A stretch of DNA of 64,000 nt, taken from the NCBI RefSeq assembly GCF_900108335.1, contig NZ_FNVT01000008.1:62001-126000 (forward strand), given 5' to 3'. The stretch comes from Nonomuraea solani. GTDB taxonomy: Bacteria > Actinomycetota > Actinomycetes > Streptosporangiales > Streptosporangiaceae. Under the pieces are notes generated by a model. That model was not told where the DNA came from. It did no database searches and worked only from the letters and a program-made list of their open reading frames with translations. The position numbers and the translations under genes were made by a program. Positions 50,501 through 59,700 of the stretch are shown here, piece by piece. Position 1 is the first letter of the stretch, and the number at the start of each line of letters is the position of its first letter.

Positions 50501-51201
50501 GCAGGCAGATCGCCGCCATCGAGCCGGGCGGCGACGTACTCGCCGTGGCGCTCTCCCCCGACGGCCGCACGCTGGCCACCGCACGGGGCAAGACCCTGGA
50601 GACGTGGGACGTACAGGAGGGGCGCCGGATCAAGGCGTACGAGGGGGCGGGCGATCTGGCGCTGGCCTTCAGCCCCGACGGCTCGACGCTGGCCGCCGGC
50701 GCGAACCTGCTCGACCTGCGCACCGGCGTGATCACCCCGCTCGACCTGGCCGCCCGCGCCAACGGCGGGGCCGCCCCGACCGCGCTGGCCTTCTCCCCCG
50801 ACGGCGACAGGCTGGCGTTCGGGCTGGAGACCGGCCGGGTGCTGCTCTGGGACGTACGCGAGCGCCGCCCGCTCGGCACGATCGAGACAGGCGCGGACCC
50901 GGTGGACGAACTGCGCTTCTCGCCCAAGGGCGACCTGCTGGCCATCGACGCCACCCGTACGTCGCTCTGGGACACGGGGACGCAGCGCGAGGTCGGCCAG
51001 ATCGGGTCGTGGGCCGCCGGGCTGGCCTTCAGCCAGGACGGCAGGCGGCTACGGGGCGTGGCGCTCGACGGCACCGTACGGGAGAGCCCGGTCGATCCGG
51101 CGCTGACGGCGCAGGAGGTGTGCGCCAGGGCTGGTGGGCCGCTGAGCAAGGCGGAGTGGACCCGGCTGATCCCGGAGACCGGCTACCAGGACGTCTGCTG
51201 A
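47509..51201 (+). CDS. pseudokinase / transmembrane / WD40 protein (paralogue B)
   Basis: 1230 residues from GTG 47509. Same plan as the 24554 product: kinase-like domain (LGGFWLAARLGAGGRGVVYDAYD; YVVSEYVDGPDLRCAV) with the HRD loop changed to HRGLNPES and DFG position ELG, so inactive. Helical region 250-410 (YRAWPRLRGWVAEERDG, QALDTALGWAATKRRH), TM at about 426-446, then two blocks of WD40 blades (LSFSPDGATLAVAG, LAFSPDGSTLAAG) separated by a P/S/G/A-rich disordered segment of about 130 residues (about 690-820), and the tail ETGYQDVC. Membrane-anchored scaffold or sensor; role unknown. Confidence 0.8.
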   Translation: MTLRLVPGDPERLGGFWLAARLGAGGRGVVYDAYDDDGRRYAVTVPRGEVGRSFEQVTCRHLAEVVAVGSDKGVPYVVSEYVDGPDLRCAVELHGPYAGAELVALAGALASALRALHAAGLTHRGLNPESVLLAAGGPKVIELGLPVGGTVGGTHTYQAPEVLTGQVPEAAADVFAWGAVVLFAATGRDPFRGDSPGGVMRRLLTTDPDLSLLPEPLREPVGRALAKDPADRPPVAELVIEGGAELSPPEEYTGPRSLGEVAEEVYQSLTPARQQEVPGLLLRLLDGDSPHDEGDVLDPLMEAGLLVRRSVRVPAVETAVGKLVAVSDNRVAPASAALYRAWPRLRGWVAEERDGMEVHRGIREAARHWSEHRRGRSHLYRGQALDTALGWAATKRRHLRLNQLERDFINDSVTLSKQRRKLFVPSLATVGAVLAVAVTMSVVSVHGQNELRGRLIEADARAVAARAEAMRAADPRTAMRLSVAAWRLSPVVEARAALQASLVQPELGVFTDPAPDQRARYLLRGDELVKWDTGTVTVWDVAAGKRTSSYTLPAGAMALSDDGRFAEGGDGRPFDVTTGRVPAAGTAYAISRGNRTRVYRGVKVLFDVADRKVALSRDGSRAALSGLNGRVELWDLSPRTRTGVVEVQPLTGADAAAPALSFSPDGATLAVAGRDGVTLVAAERPGAARRGAEVLRADDPPALHPPGTAAPQPGPVASQPGPSTVASRPGPSTASQPGPSTASKPSAVASQPNPSAGASQPGPSTVASQGPGAQPAKGTDAQPGPAQGPAQGPDVLSGPARASASAKPERGRVFRADGGVKTAKTGARDPEADAKERGSGVWGVEVVDGLEAVPGAAAGPLVFSPDGSLLALPGQGEVRVWNVAERRLAGAYPLKDPGHGLSFSADGRALRYLSGTGSVVSLDVSGLPVPSEEGHTAAFSGNGRVVAKEVGDAIEITDTVERKQLGRIAAAGDLAFDAAGRLLAVAGDPVTVWEVAGGRQIAAIEPGGDVLAVALSPDGRTLATARGKTLETWDVQEGRRIKAYEGAGDLALAFSPDGSTLAAGANLLDLRTGVITPLDLAARANGGAAPTALAFSPDGDRLAFGLETGRVLLWDVRERRPLGTIETGADPVDELRFSPKGDLLAIDATRTSLWDTGTQREVGQIGSWAAGLAFSQDGRRLRGVALDGTVRESPVDPALTAQEVCARAGGPLSKAEWTRLIPETGYQDVC

Positions 51202-51260
51202 CCCGCCCGCGCCAAGTCGGCGACCAGAGGACGAAAAGTGGGCTCGCTCATGCTGGCCGC

Positions 51261-51917
51261 ATGAGAACCGTACAGATCCCGGACGTATCGCCCCGCAACG
51301 ACGGAGAGCGCGAGCCGGACCTCACGTCCATGTACGTCATCCACCGCGCCATGCTCACCGACCTGCGCCGCCTGACCGGCCTGCTGGGCGGGGACGGGCC
51401 GCTGACCGGCCACCGGGAGCGGGCGGCGCGCCGGTACGCGGCCTCGATCCTGGTCGAGGTGCACCACCACCACGCGAACGAGGACGACGTCCTCTGGCCG
51501 ATCGTGGAGCGGACGGCGGGACGGGCCGTGGACCTCAGCCCGTACACCGACGACCACGAGGCCCTCGGCCCCGTCCTCGACCAGTGCCGCGCCGCCCTCG
51601 GCGGGGACCGGCGGTCGCTCGCCCGGGCTCTTGGAGAGCTGCTCGACCTGCTCGACGAGCACATCGACGAGGAGGAGTCCCGGCTGTTCCCGATCATCTC
51701 CCGGTTCGTTCCCTACGACGCCTACGCGTGGGCGGAGCGGCAGGTGGCCAGGCGGGCATCGTTCGGCCAGCTCACGTTCACGGCGCCGTGGCTGCTCCGG
51801 CACGCCACGGCGGACGAGGCCGCCCGGCTGCTGGCGGGCGCGGGCGCGCCACTGCGCCTGCTGGTCACCCTCTCCCGAGGCCGCTACACCCGCCACGAAC
51901 GCGCAGCCTTCGGCTAA
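51261..51917 (+). CDS. hemerythrin domain protein
   Basis: 218 residues from ATG 51261. IHRAMLTDLRRLTGLL, EVHHHHANEDDVLWPIVE, YTDDHEALGPVLD and LLDEHIDEEESRLFPII supply the H/HxxxE-type iron ligands of a hemerythrin-like four-helix bundle. The last 60 residues (TAPWLLRHATADEAARLL) are the helical tail seen in actinomycete members. Binds O2, NO or di-iron; sensor or scavenger. Same strand as paralogue B, 59 bases after it. Confidence 0.87.
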   Translation: MRTVQIPDVSPRNDGEREPDLTSMYVIHRAMLTDLRRLTGLLGGDGPLTGHRERAARRYAASILVEVHHHHANEDDVLWPIVERTAGRAVDLSPYTDDHEALGPVLDQCRAALGGDRRSLARALGELLDLLDEHIDEEESRLFPIISRFVPYDAYAWAERQVARRASFGQLTFTAPWLLRHATADEAARLLAGAGAPLRLLVTLSRGRYTRHERAAFG

Positions 51918-52079
51918 CCCACTTCCGCCCGCCACCACAACTTCCCCGCCCCGTACTTCGGCCAGGGTCCCTTGGAGAAACCGAGAAGGGACCGGAGGTG
52001 GTGCGGCCGGTCGACCTGTGGCGGGCGAAGGGGCGCGGGCCGGACGTGGGGTAGCCGGACCGCCTGCGGCGGGTCAGGG

Positions 52080-52619
52080 TCAGGTCCTCGCGGTACGGGT
52101 GATGCGGTACAGCACGTTCGGACGCAGTGGCCCTTCGGGCTCGGTGGGGTCGTCGAAGTCGTCGGCCGGGTCGCGGGTCATGCCGATCCGGCGCATCACC
52201 GCCTGGGAACGAAGGTTGGTGGCCGTTGTGACGGCGAGGATCTCAGGAAGCTCAAGGGCGTCGAAGCCGTGCGCCAGGACGGTCAGCGCGGCCTCGGTGG
52301 CGTAGCCCTGGCCCCAGGCCGAGCGGGCGAGCCGCCAGCCGATCTCCACTCCCGTGAACGGCATGTGGTCGTCCACCTCATCCAAGCCCGCGAAGCCGAT
52401 GAACTCACCCCTGGCCGCCACCTCAACCGCCCACCACCCGTAGCCTCGCTGGTCGAACTCGGCCTGAAATCGCGACACGGAGGCATCGCTCTGTTCGCGG
52501 GTGAGCAGGTCGCCCAGGTGCTCCCGGACTTCGGGGTCGGCATTCATCGCCGCCCACGATTCAAGGTCGGAGTCACGCCATCGGCGCAAGACGAGGCGAT
52601 CGGTACGCAGGTCAGGCAT
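52080..52619 (-). CDS. GNAT family acetyltransferase
   Basis: 179 residues from ATG 52619 (MPDLRTDRLVLRRWRDSD). GVEIGWRLARSAWGQGYATEAALTVLAHGFD contains the acetyl-CoA loop G-Q-G-Y-A-T. VTTATNLRSQAVMRRIGMTRDP follows. RimJ/RimL type. An upstream GTG at 52673 would add 18 residues of poor quality. Convergent with the hemerythrin gene, 162 bases between stops with no other feature seen. Confidence 0.87.
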   Translation of the reverse strand: MPDLRTDRLVLRRWRDSDLESWAAMNADPEVREHLGDLLTREQSDASVSRFQAEFDQRGYGWWAVEVAARGEFIGFAGLDEVDDHMPFTGVEIGWRLARSAWGQGYATEAALTVLAHGFDALELPEILAVTTATNLRSQAVMRRIGMTRDPADDFDDPTEPEGPLRPNVLYRITRTART

Positions 52620-52702
52620 GCCGACCAGCCAACATGAGCCCTGGTCCCGAGGCAATCGCTTTTCATCGGCCACCGACCCGGCGAACCCATGCGGTCAGAG
52701 CA

Positions 52703-54601
52703 CTAGTCGTTGGGGTACAGCTTGAGGACGTTGCCCTTGGGGTGGGCGACCAGATAGCCGCCCCGCCGATATTCGTCGGAGACGTAGACGAGCAGCACCT
52801 GACGCGTGGAGGCGAAGGCGTAGTCGGGGTCCACGATCAGGTAGCGGGTGGTGGGCTTGGGGACGCCGAGGTCCTTGTCCGCCTTCTTGAGCAGGCCCGG
52901 GACGGCGTTCCAGTTGAACTTGGCCAGGTCCACCAGAGGGGTGTCGACCTCGCCGCCGGTCGATGTGCGGCTGACGGCGCCGTCCCGGTAGGAGTAGCTG
53001 TCGTACAGCTCCGGGTCCTTCTTGAGCGGGGCGTCGAAGGAGGCGTAGTCGGGGTACACGACCATCTTGACGACCTTGGTGCCGCCGATGACCGGCTTGA
53101 TCTTGGCGATCATGGCTCGCATGCCGGCCGGGGTGAGCAGGTTCTTCGGAGCGGTGCTCTCCTTCTCGGTCGGCTCGCCGGTCTGCTCGCGGGACTGCTC
53201 GCCGCCCTCGCCGGGGCGGAACGTCACCGCGATCTGTTCACCGGCGTTGGGATCCATCAGCGGCAGGAAGCGCCACACCAGCACGCCCACCACCACGACG
53301 GCCGTCACGGACAGCGCCGCCGCGATCGCCACCGCCGCCCCGGCCAGGCCCTTGCGGCGGCGGGAGCGGCGCGTGTTCAGCGTCCCCGACTCCGGAACCG
53401 GCTTCCCACCCCACGGAGGCGGCTGCGACCCGTAACCGGGCGGCACGGTGTTACCGCCACCGACCGCCCCGGGCCGGGCGGACGGCCCGGTCTGACCCGG
53501 CGACCCCGAGTACGGGCCCGAGTGAGCGGGCGGGACCGTTCCCGGCCCTCCGGGAGCGGACGGCCCTGAATAGGGGGAGGAAGAGCCGGGGTAGGACGAC
53601 GGGCCGGAGGGAGCCGAAGGGGAGCCGGGATGGGCCGACGGGCCGGCGTGGGAGGAGGAACCGGGGTAGGACGAGGGGCCGGAGTGGCTGGAAGGGCCGG
53701 GCGGGGTCGCGGGGGCAGGGCCTGGGGTGAAGCTCTGGTCCGGGGTCGCGGGGGCAGGGCCCGGGGTGAAGCTCTGGTCCGTGGTCGCGGCCGCCAGCAT
53801 CCGGTCCAGCGTCTCGGCGTCCGGCCGGGCCGCGACGTCCCGGTTGAGGAGGGCGCGGAGCACCGGTCCGAGCGCCCCGGCGCGCTCCGGCGGTGGCACC
53901 TCCTGGTTGAGGACGGCCGCCAGCGTCGCCAGCGTCGTGCTCCTGCGCAGCGGATGCCGCCCCTCCACCGCCACGTACAGCATCATGCCGAGCGACCACA
54001 GGTCGGAGGCCGGATCGCCTTCGACGCCGTTGATGCGTTCGGGCGCCATGTACTCGGGCGACCCGATGAACGACCCCGTCGCCGTCAGGCTGGTCGACTC
54101 CCGCACCGCCGCGATGCCGAAGTCGGTCAGCACCGACCGCCCGTCCTCGCGCAGCAGGACGTTGGCGGGCTTGACGTCGCGGTGCTGGATCCCGACCGCG
54201 TGCGCCGCCCGCAGGGCCGATAAGACCTCGCGCCCGAGCCGCGCCACCTCCTGCGGCGGCATGGGGCCGCGCTGGATGCGGTCCTGCAGCGACCCGCCGG
54301 AGACCAGCTCCATGACGATCCATGGGTACGCCTGCTCGCCCGGGTCCACGATGTGGTGAATGGTGGCGACGTGCGGATGGTTCAGCCGGGCCAGGGCGCG
54401 CGCCTCGCGCAGCACCCGGGCCCGCAGCTCACGGGCGCCCGCCGGGTCCTGCTCGTCCATCAGGGGGTCGGGAGGGCGTACCTCCTTGAGCGCCACCTCA
54501 CGGTGCAGGGCCACGTCCCAGGCCCGCCACACCAGGCCCATGCCCCCGCCGCCGAGCCGCTCCATCAGTTCGAAGCGGTCGTCGATCACCCGTTTGCGCA
54601 T
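52703..54601 (-). CDS. transmembrane Ser/Thr protein kinase (PknB-like)
   Basis: 632 residues from ATG 54601. About 1-265: active Hanks-type kinase: GGGGMGLVWRAWD, V-A-L-K, HRDVKPANVLL, TDFGIAAV, GSPEYMAPE. About 270-410: low-complexity P/S/G/T linker with repeats, including two copies of TPDQSFTPGPAPA. TM at about 425-448 (AIAAALSVTAVVVVGVLVW). About 450-632: outside domain with no PASTA repeat, ending YLVAHPKGNVLKLYPND. It is the only active kinase here, so it could phosphorylate the pseudokinases, but that is speculation. Confidence 0.9.
   Translation of the reverse strand: MRKRVIDDRFELMERLGGGGMGLVWRAWDVALHREVALKEVRPPDPLMDEQDPAGARELRARVLREARALARLNHPHVATIHHIVDPGEQAYPWIVMELVSGGSLQDRIQRGPMPPQEVARLGREVLSALRAAHAVGIQHRDVKPANVLLREDGRSVLTDFGIAAVRESTSLTATGSFIGSPEYMAPERINGVEGDPASDLWSLGMMLYVAVEGRHPLRRSTTLATLAAVLNQEVPPPERAGALGPVLRALLNRDVAARPDAETLDRMLAAATTDQSFTPGPAPATPDQSFTPGPAPATPPGPSSHSGPSSYPGSSSHAGPSAHPGSPSAPSGPSSYPGSSSPYSGPSAPGGPGTVPPAHSGPYSGSPGQTGPSARPGAVGGGNTVPPGYGSQPPPWGGKPVPESGTLNTRRSRRRKGLAGAAVAIAAALSVTAVVVVGVLVWRFLPLMDPNAGEQIAVTFRPGEGGEQSREQTGEPTEKESTAPKNLLTPAGMRAMIAKIKPVIGGTKVVKMVVYPDYASFDAPLKKDPELYDSYSYRDGAVSRTSTGGEVDTPLVDLAKFNWNAVPGLLKKADKDLGVPKPTTRYLIVDPDYAFASTRQVLLVYVSDEYRRGGYLVAHPKGNVLKLYPND
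53703..53780 (-). repeat. two 39-bp tandem units in kinase linker
   Basis: Units 53703-53741 and 53742-53780 differ at one base. They encode the repeated linker peptide of the kinase. Confidence 0.9.
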
Positions 54602-54640
54602 GCAGAGCAGCGTAGGCCCGACGTGGTGTCCCCGTCATCA

Positions 54641-55642
54641 TCAGGCGCTGGTGGCCAGGGCCTCCGCCGCGACGCCGTGCGCGAAGGGCAGGCCCTGGGC
54701 GTGGCGGGCGAGCTCGTCGAGGGCCAGGTGGGTGATGCGGGCCAGCTCGCCGCCGAGCGATCCGGCGATGTGCGGGGTGAGCAGCACGTTGGGCAGGTCG
54801 TAGAGAGGCGAGCCGGGCGGCAGGAGGTCGGGCTCGGTGACGTCAATGACCGCGTACAGCCGTCCCGAAGACAGTTCGGCGATGAGGGCGTCCTGGTCGA
54901 CGAGCGAGCCGCGGGCGGTGTTGATGAGCGTCGCGCCGTCGCGCATGCGCGCCAGGCGGGCGGCGTCGACGAGGTGCCGGGTCTCGGGCAGCTCGGGCGC
55001 GTGCAGGCTCACCACGTCGCTCCGCTCGAACAGCTCGTCCAGCTCGACGTGCGCCACCCCCAGGTTCTCGCTCAGGTACGGGTCCGCCACCAGCACCTCC
55101 AGCTCGAACGGCCGCAGCAGCTCGATCACCCGCCGCCCGATCTTGGACGCCCCGATGATCCCGACCGTACGCCGGTAGTTACCGAACCCGGGAAACCGGG
55201 CCTCCAGATCCACCCGCGCCCGCTCCTCGCGGTAGACCCTGGCGATGTCCAGCACCCGCTTGCCGGCGAACAGGATCGAGGCCAGCGTGTACTCGGCCAC
55301 GGGCTCGGCGTTGGCCGCCGCCGCCGACGAGACGGCCAGGCCGCGCCGCCAGCACGCCTCGGTCACGTGGTGCTTGACGGTGCCGGCCGCGTGCACGATC
55401 GCCCGCAGCCGGGGCGCCCTGGCCAGCACGTCCTCGGTGATGGGCGGGCAGTACCAGCTCGTGACCAGCACCTCCGCCTCGGCCAGCGCCGCCGCCACGG
55501 CCGGGTCGGTGAAGTCGGCGGCCACCAGATCGGGGTCCACGTCGGCGATCGAGACCAGGCGGTCGCGCGCCTCGCCGACGATGAGGCGGGCGGCGACGTC
55601 CGGCCCCATGGCGAGCAGGGTCTTCGGCCGAGCGTTGATCAT
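54641..55642 (-). CDS. D-2-hydroxyacid dehydrogenase family
   Basis: 333 residues from ATG 55642, GGGGGAAC just upstream. N-terminal catalytic lobe, NAD site VGIIGASKIGRRVIELLRPFELEVLVADPY, LHAPELPETRHLVDAARLARMRDGATLINTARGSLVDQDALIAELSSGRL, and the acid-histidine pair (E in DVTEPDLLP; LLTPHIAGSLG). Complete catalytic set. Follows the DeoR/LacI hybrid regulator by 33 bases in the same direction, so it is its likely target. Confidence 0.9.
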   Translation of the reverse strand: MINARPKTLLAMGPDVAARLIVGEARDRLVSIADVDPDLVAADFTDPAVAAALAEAEVLVTSWYCPPITEDVLARAPRLRAIVHAAGTVKHHVTEACWRRGLAVSSAAAANAEPVAEYTLASILFAGKRVLDIARVYREERARVDLEARFPGFGNYRRTVGIIGASKIGRRVIELLRPFELEVLVADPYLSENLGVAHVELDELFERSDVVSLHAPELPETRHLVDAARLARMRDGATLINTARGSLVDQDALIAELSSGRLYAVIDVTEPDLLPPGSPLYDLPNVLLTPHIAGSLGGELARITHLALDELARHAQGLPFAHGVAAEALATSA

Positions 55643-55654
55643 GTGTTCCCCCGT

Positions 55655-55677
55655 ATCACAATCCGTTCATTTCGATC
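55655..55677. promoter_or_regulatory. operator shared with 56721-56742
   Basis: ATCACAATCCGTTCATTTCGATC matches the segment before the regulator gene (AATC..CTCATT.CGATC) with one-base gaps. Sits in the short spacer before the dehydrogenase gene. Confidence 0.5.
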
Positions 55678-56698
55678 ATAACGAAGCGGTCGACTCCCGC
55701 ACCCGGAGCTCGGGCAGCAGGGCGACGTGCCGGCCGACCGCGCCGGCACCCTGGGAGATGCGGGCGACCAGCAGGTCCACCGCGCAGCGGCCGACCTCCT
55801 CCTTGGGCGGCGCCACGGCGGTGAGCGACGGCACGCAGAACGCGGCCACCTCGTCGTCGTAGGCGATCAGCGACAGGTCGCCCGGCAGCTCGACCCCGGC
55901 CGCGATCAGCCGCCTGACCAGGAAGAGCGCGTCCTCGTCGTTGTGGACGAGCAGCCCTGTCACGCCGCCGTCGCGCACCAGGCGCAGCACCCCGGCGACC
56001 AGCTCCTCCGGGCGTTCCCGGTCGATGACGATCTCCACAGGCGGCTCCAGGCCCAGCGCGGCGGCGGCGACCGGCAGGCCGGCCCGGATCCGGGGCGCGG
56101 TGGGGCTGGGGAAGGCGGCGAGCGCGAGCCTGCGGTGGCCCAGCTCGGCCAGATGGCGTACGGCCAGGTAGGCGCCGTGGGCGTGGTCGGAGGCCACCGC
56201 GTCGAGCGTGGCGGCGGGCCCGGCTTCGGCCCGCCGCTCCACCAGCACCGTGGGCACGCGCAGCCCGGCGAGCCACGCGTCGTGCGACCCGTCGGGGTGC
56301 CTGCTCGGCGTGAGCAGCAGGCCGTCGATGCCGTCGGCGACGAGCTGGCGCACCTGGGCCCGGTCCTCGGCGTCCGCGTAGTGGGAGATGCCCAGCACGA
56401 GCCTGGCCCCCAGCCTGGCCGCCTGCTCCTGGGCGCCCTTGATCACGGCCGGGTAGTAGTAGTGCGCGGTGGGGACGACCATGCCGATGGTCGGCGAAGT
56501 GACGGCGGCGGCCCCGCCGCCGGGCAGCGTGATGCCGCCGTGCACCCTGGTCAGCAGCCCCTGCCCGGCGAGGTGCTCGACGTCCCTGCGCAGGGTGACG
56601 GCGGAGACGCCCAGTTCCCTGGCCAGATCGGCCAGCCGCGCGGAGCCGCGGTCGCGGAGCCGGCGCAGGATGAGCCGGTGACGCTGCTGAACGGACAC
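55676..56698 (-). CDS. regulator: DeoR-type HTH fused to LacI-type sensor
   Basis: 340 residues from GTG 56698 (GAGGAGC upstream). Residues 1-58 are a DeoR-family winged helix (QQRHRLILRRLRDRGSARLADLARELGVSAVTLRRDVEHLAGQGLLTRVHGG), not the LacI helix. Residues 68-340 are a periplasmic-binding-protein fold (GMVVPTAHYYYPAVIKGAQEQAARLG, DGIDGLLLTPSR, LLVHNDEDALFLVRRLI, LIAYDDEV) as in LacI/GalR sensors. Sugar-responsive control of the downstream dehydrogenase is likely. Leads the two-gene unit. Confidence 0.9.
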   Translation of the reverse strand: MSVQQRHRLILRRLRDRGSARLADLARELGVSAVTLRRDVEHLAGQGLLTRVHGGITLPGGGAAAVTSPTIGMVVPTAHYYYPAVIKGAQEQAARLGARLVLGISHYADAEDRAQVRQLVADGIDGLLLTPSRHPDGSHDAWLAGLRVPTVLVERRAEAGPAATLDAVASDHAHGAYLAVRHLAELGHRRLALAAFPSPTAPRIRAGLPVAAAALGLEPPVEIVIDRERPEELVAGVLRLVRDGGVTGLLVHNDEDALFLVRRLIAAGVELPGDLSLIAYDDEVAAFCVPSLTAVAPPKEEVGRCAVDLLVARISQGAGAVGRHVALLPELRVRESTASL

Positions 56699-56720
56699 GG
56701 ACGCTCCTCACACCAAGGCG

Positions 56721-56742
56721 ATCGTTAATCGCTCATTCGATC
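56721..56742. promoter_or_regulatory. operator before DeoR/LacI regulator
   Basis: ATCGTTAATCGCTCATTCGATC, 23 bases upstream of the regulator's start and overlapping the last codons of the BTAD gene. Shares AATC..CTCATT.CGATC with 55655-55677, so both are probable binding sites of this regulator. Confidence 0.5.
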
Positions 56743-59700
56743 ACGGGCGGCGTCGATCCACAGCCGGACACCCGCCCGTTCGCCGACCGCCAGCGCCTCG
56801 CGGAAGTGCGGCTCGGCCGGCCGCCCCAGGTACGCGGCCAGTTCCCCGAGCACCTGCGCCGTCGGCCAGATCGCCAGGTAACCGGTGCTGCCCACGGGCT
56901 CGGCCGAGAACGGCAGCAACGCCTCGTACGCCGCCTCCGCCCGCCCCCGGTCCCCGATCGCGACGCCGAGCAGCCCGCGGACGACCGTCAGCACGTGCCA
57001 GAAGTAGTCGCGCCGGATCGGCCGTGGCTCGGCGGGCACCAGGGCCCGCGCCTCTTCGGCCCGCCCGGCGTGGCAGAGCGCCAGCGCGTACAGCTCGCGC
57101 GCCTGCTCCTGCCACGTGCCCATGGACGTGAAGGGTTCCACCTCGGGCACCAGGGGGCTCAGATCGCCGCGCATCAGGTGGAGGCCGTAGCGGGACAGCA
57201 GATGGATGCCGGCCTCGTGCTGCCACATGCCCAGCCGCCCGGCCAGCTCGGCGGCGGCGCGGTAGTGGGTCTCGGCGCCCGCGTGGTCGCCGGCCAGCGC
57301 GGCCCGCAGGCCGTCGTAGAAGCCGGTCACGGCCAGGGTGAGCGGCAGGTCGTACAGGCGGGCCAGGTGCGCGGCCCGGGCGGCGTGCCGGTCGGATTCG
57401 GCGAGGTCGGCGCGGTTGATCGCGGCCTGCATGAGGACGAGGTGGCCGAGCGCCTCGACGGTCACGTCGGAGCCCGACAGGGTCAGCAGCTCGGCGCCGA
57501 TGCGCTCGCGCTCTGGGCTGCCGCCGTAGCGGAAGCTCTGGTGCAGGCGGCCGTTGAGCGCGAGCACGAGCAGGTGGCGGTCGCCGAGCCGGCGGGCCAT
57601 CGCGACGGCCTCCTGGGAGGCGAGGTAGCCGCGCTCGTCCGGCTCGCCCTCCAGCTCGTAGCCGAGCGCGGTCAGGAGCCGGCAGCGGGTCCTGCCGTCG
57701 CCGGCCGGGAGCCGGTCGAGCGCCTCCTCGATGGCCTGGACCAGGCGGGAGTCGAGGGTGCCGTATTCCCGGTTGCTCCAGAAGGTCGGCACGTCGAACG
57801 AGACGATCACCTGGGCCAGCAGGTGGGGATCGTCCATGGGCAGCACGTCGCGTACGGCGCTCTCCCTGTGGGCCCTGGCCGTGCCCAGCCGGCCGGTGTT
57901 GGCCAGCGCGGACACCAGCGACAGCGTGAGGTCGAGGCGCTCGCGCACACCGCCGGTGGAGGTGTCGAGCGCCTGCCGCCAGAGCGCGGCGGCCTCGTGG
58001 TGGGCGAAGCGGCGCTCGGCCTGCTCGGCGGCGAGCCTGGTGTAGCGCACGGCCTTGACGGGGTCGGCGGCGGAGGCGGTGTAGTGGTGGGCGAGCGCGG
58101 CCACGTCGCCGGGGTCGTGCTCCTCGATGGCCCTGGCGACGCGCAGGTGCAGGCGGGCGCGGCGGATGCGGGACAGGTCGTCGTACAGGGTGTCGCGGAT
58201 CAGCGCATGGGCGAAGCGCAGCCGCCCGGCCTCCGGCTCGACCAGCAGCCCGGTGACCAGCCCGGCCTCGATGGCGGACAGGACGGCCTCCTCGTCGGCG
58301 CCGCTGACGACGGTCAGCACGTCGACGTCGCTCTCGCGGCCGATGACGGCGCCGTGCCGCAGGATCGTCTGGGCCTGCGCGGGCAGCCTGGCCACGCGGC
58401 GGCGCAGCACGTCGCGCACCCCCGCCGGGAGCGCGACCACGCCCTCGGAGTCGAGCAGCCGCGCGGTCTCCCTGACGAAGAACGGGTTGCCGCCGGTGCG
58501 CTCGGCCACCTCTGCGACCGTCTCGGGCGCGGCGGGGCGGCCGCAGGTGACGCTGATCAGCTCGCCGACCTCGGGCGCGGCCAGGCCGTTCAGCTCCACG
58601 CGCAGCGGCTCGCGGGCGGCGATGGCGGCCAGGGCGTCGGCGAGGTGGTCGTTCGGCTCGGTGTGCCGGTAGCTGACCACGACCAGGACCGGCAGCCCGG
58701 CGGCCTCGCCGATCACGTGGGTGAGAATGGCCAGGGTCTCGGCGTCGGCCCGGTGCAGGTCGTCGAGGACGAGCAGCAGGGGGCGACCGATCGAGGTGAC
58801 GAACGCCCCGACGGCCCGGCGCAGCCGGAACCTGGCGCCCGGCACGTCGCCGCGTACCGGGGTGTCGGACAGCAGCGGCGCGAGGGCCTCCGGTTCGCCC
58901 GGCGGGAAGCGGGCGGCCAGTTGCCTGAGCAGCTCGGCCCAGGCCCAGCCGGGCGGCGCGCCCTCGTATTCGGGGCAGCGGCCCCAGCCGACGGCCCAGC
59001 CCTGGGGTTCGAGGGTGCCGCGTACCTGCTCCATGAACGCCGTCTTGCCCGCGCCGGGCTCGCCGCTGACCAGCACGGCGCCGCCGTCGAGGCCGGTCAC
59101 GGCGTCGAGTTCGGCGCGCCTGCCGACGTACGGCTGACCGGCCGCGGTGGGCCTGGGGACCGGGGTGGGCGGCGGCGCGGCCTCGCTCAGGTGGGCGGCC
59201 TGGGCCAGGATGTCCGCCTCCAGCCGCCGCAGCTCGGGCCCGGGATCGACGCCGAGCTCCTCGGCGAGGTGCGCGCGGGCCCGGCGCAGCGCGCCGAGAG
59301 CCTCGCCCTGCCGGCCGCACCGGTAGAGCGCCCTGGCCAGCAGCGCCCACGCGCCTTCGCGCAGCGGGTGCTCGGCGGCCAGGCGCTCCAGCTCCGGTAC
59401 GGCCCGCGCCGCCCCGCCGATCCTGATGACCGCCCCGGCGTGCCGCTCGACCGTGGACAGCCGCAGCTCCTCCAGCCGGCTCGCCTCGGCGTCGGCCCAG
59501 TGGGCGCCGGCGAACTCCTGGTAGGCGGGGCCGTGCCAGAGCGCGAGCGCCTCGGCCAGCCGTTCGTGCCCGGCGTCCGGGTCGCCGGCCAGGGCCTCGA
59601 ACCGCCAGGCGTCCACCGCGCCGGCCTCCAGGCGCAGCGCGTAGCCGGGCGGCTGGGTGACGAGCACCCCGGCCTGGGCGCGCGGGGACCGGCCCGGCTC

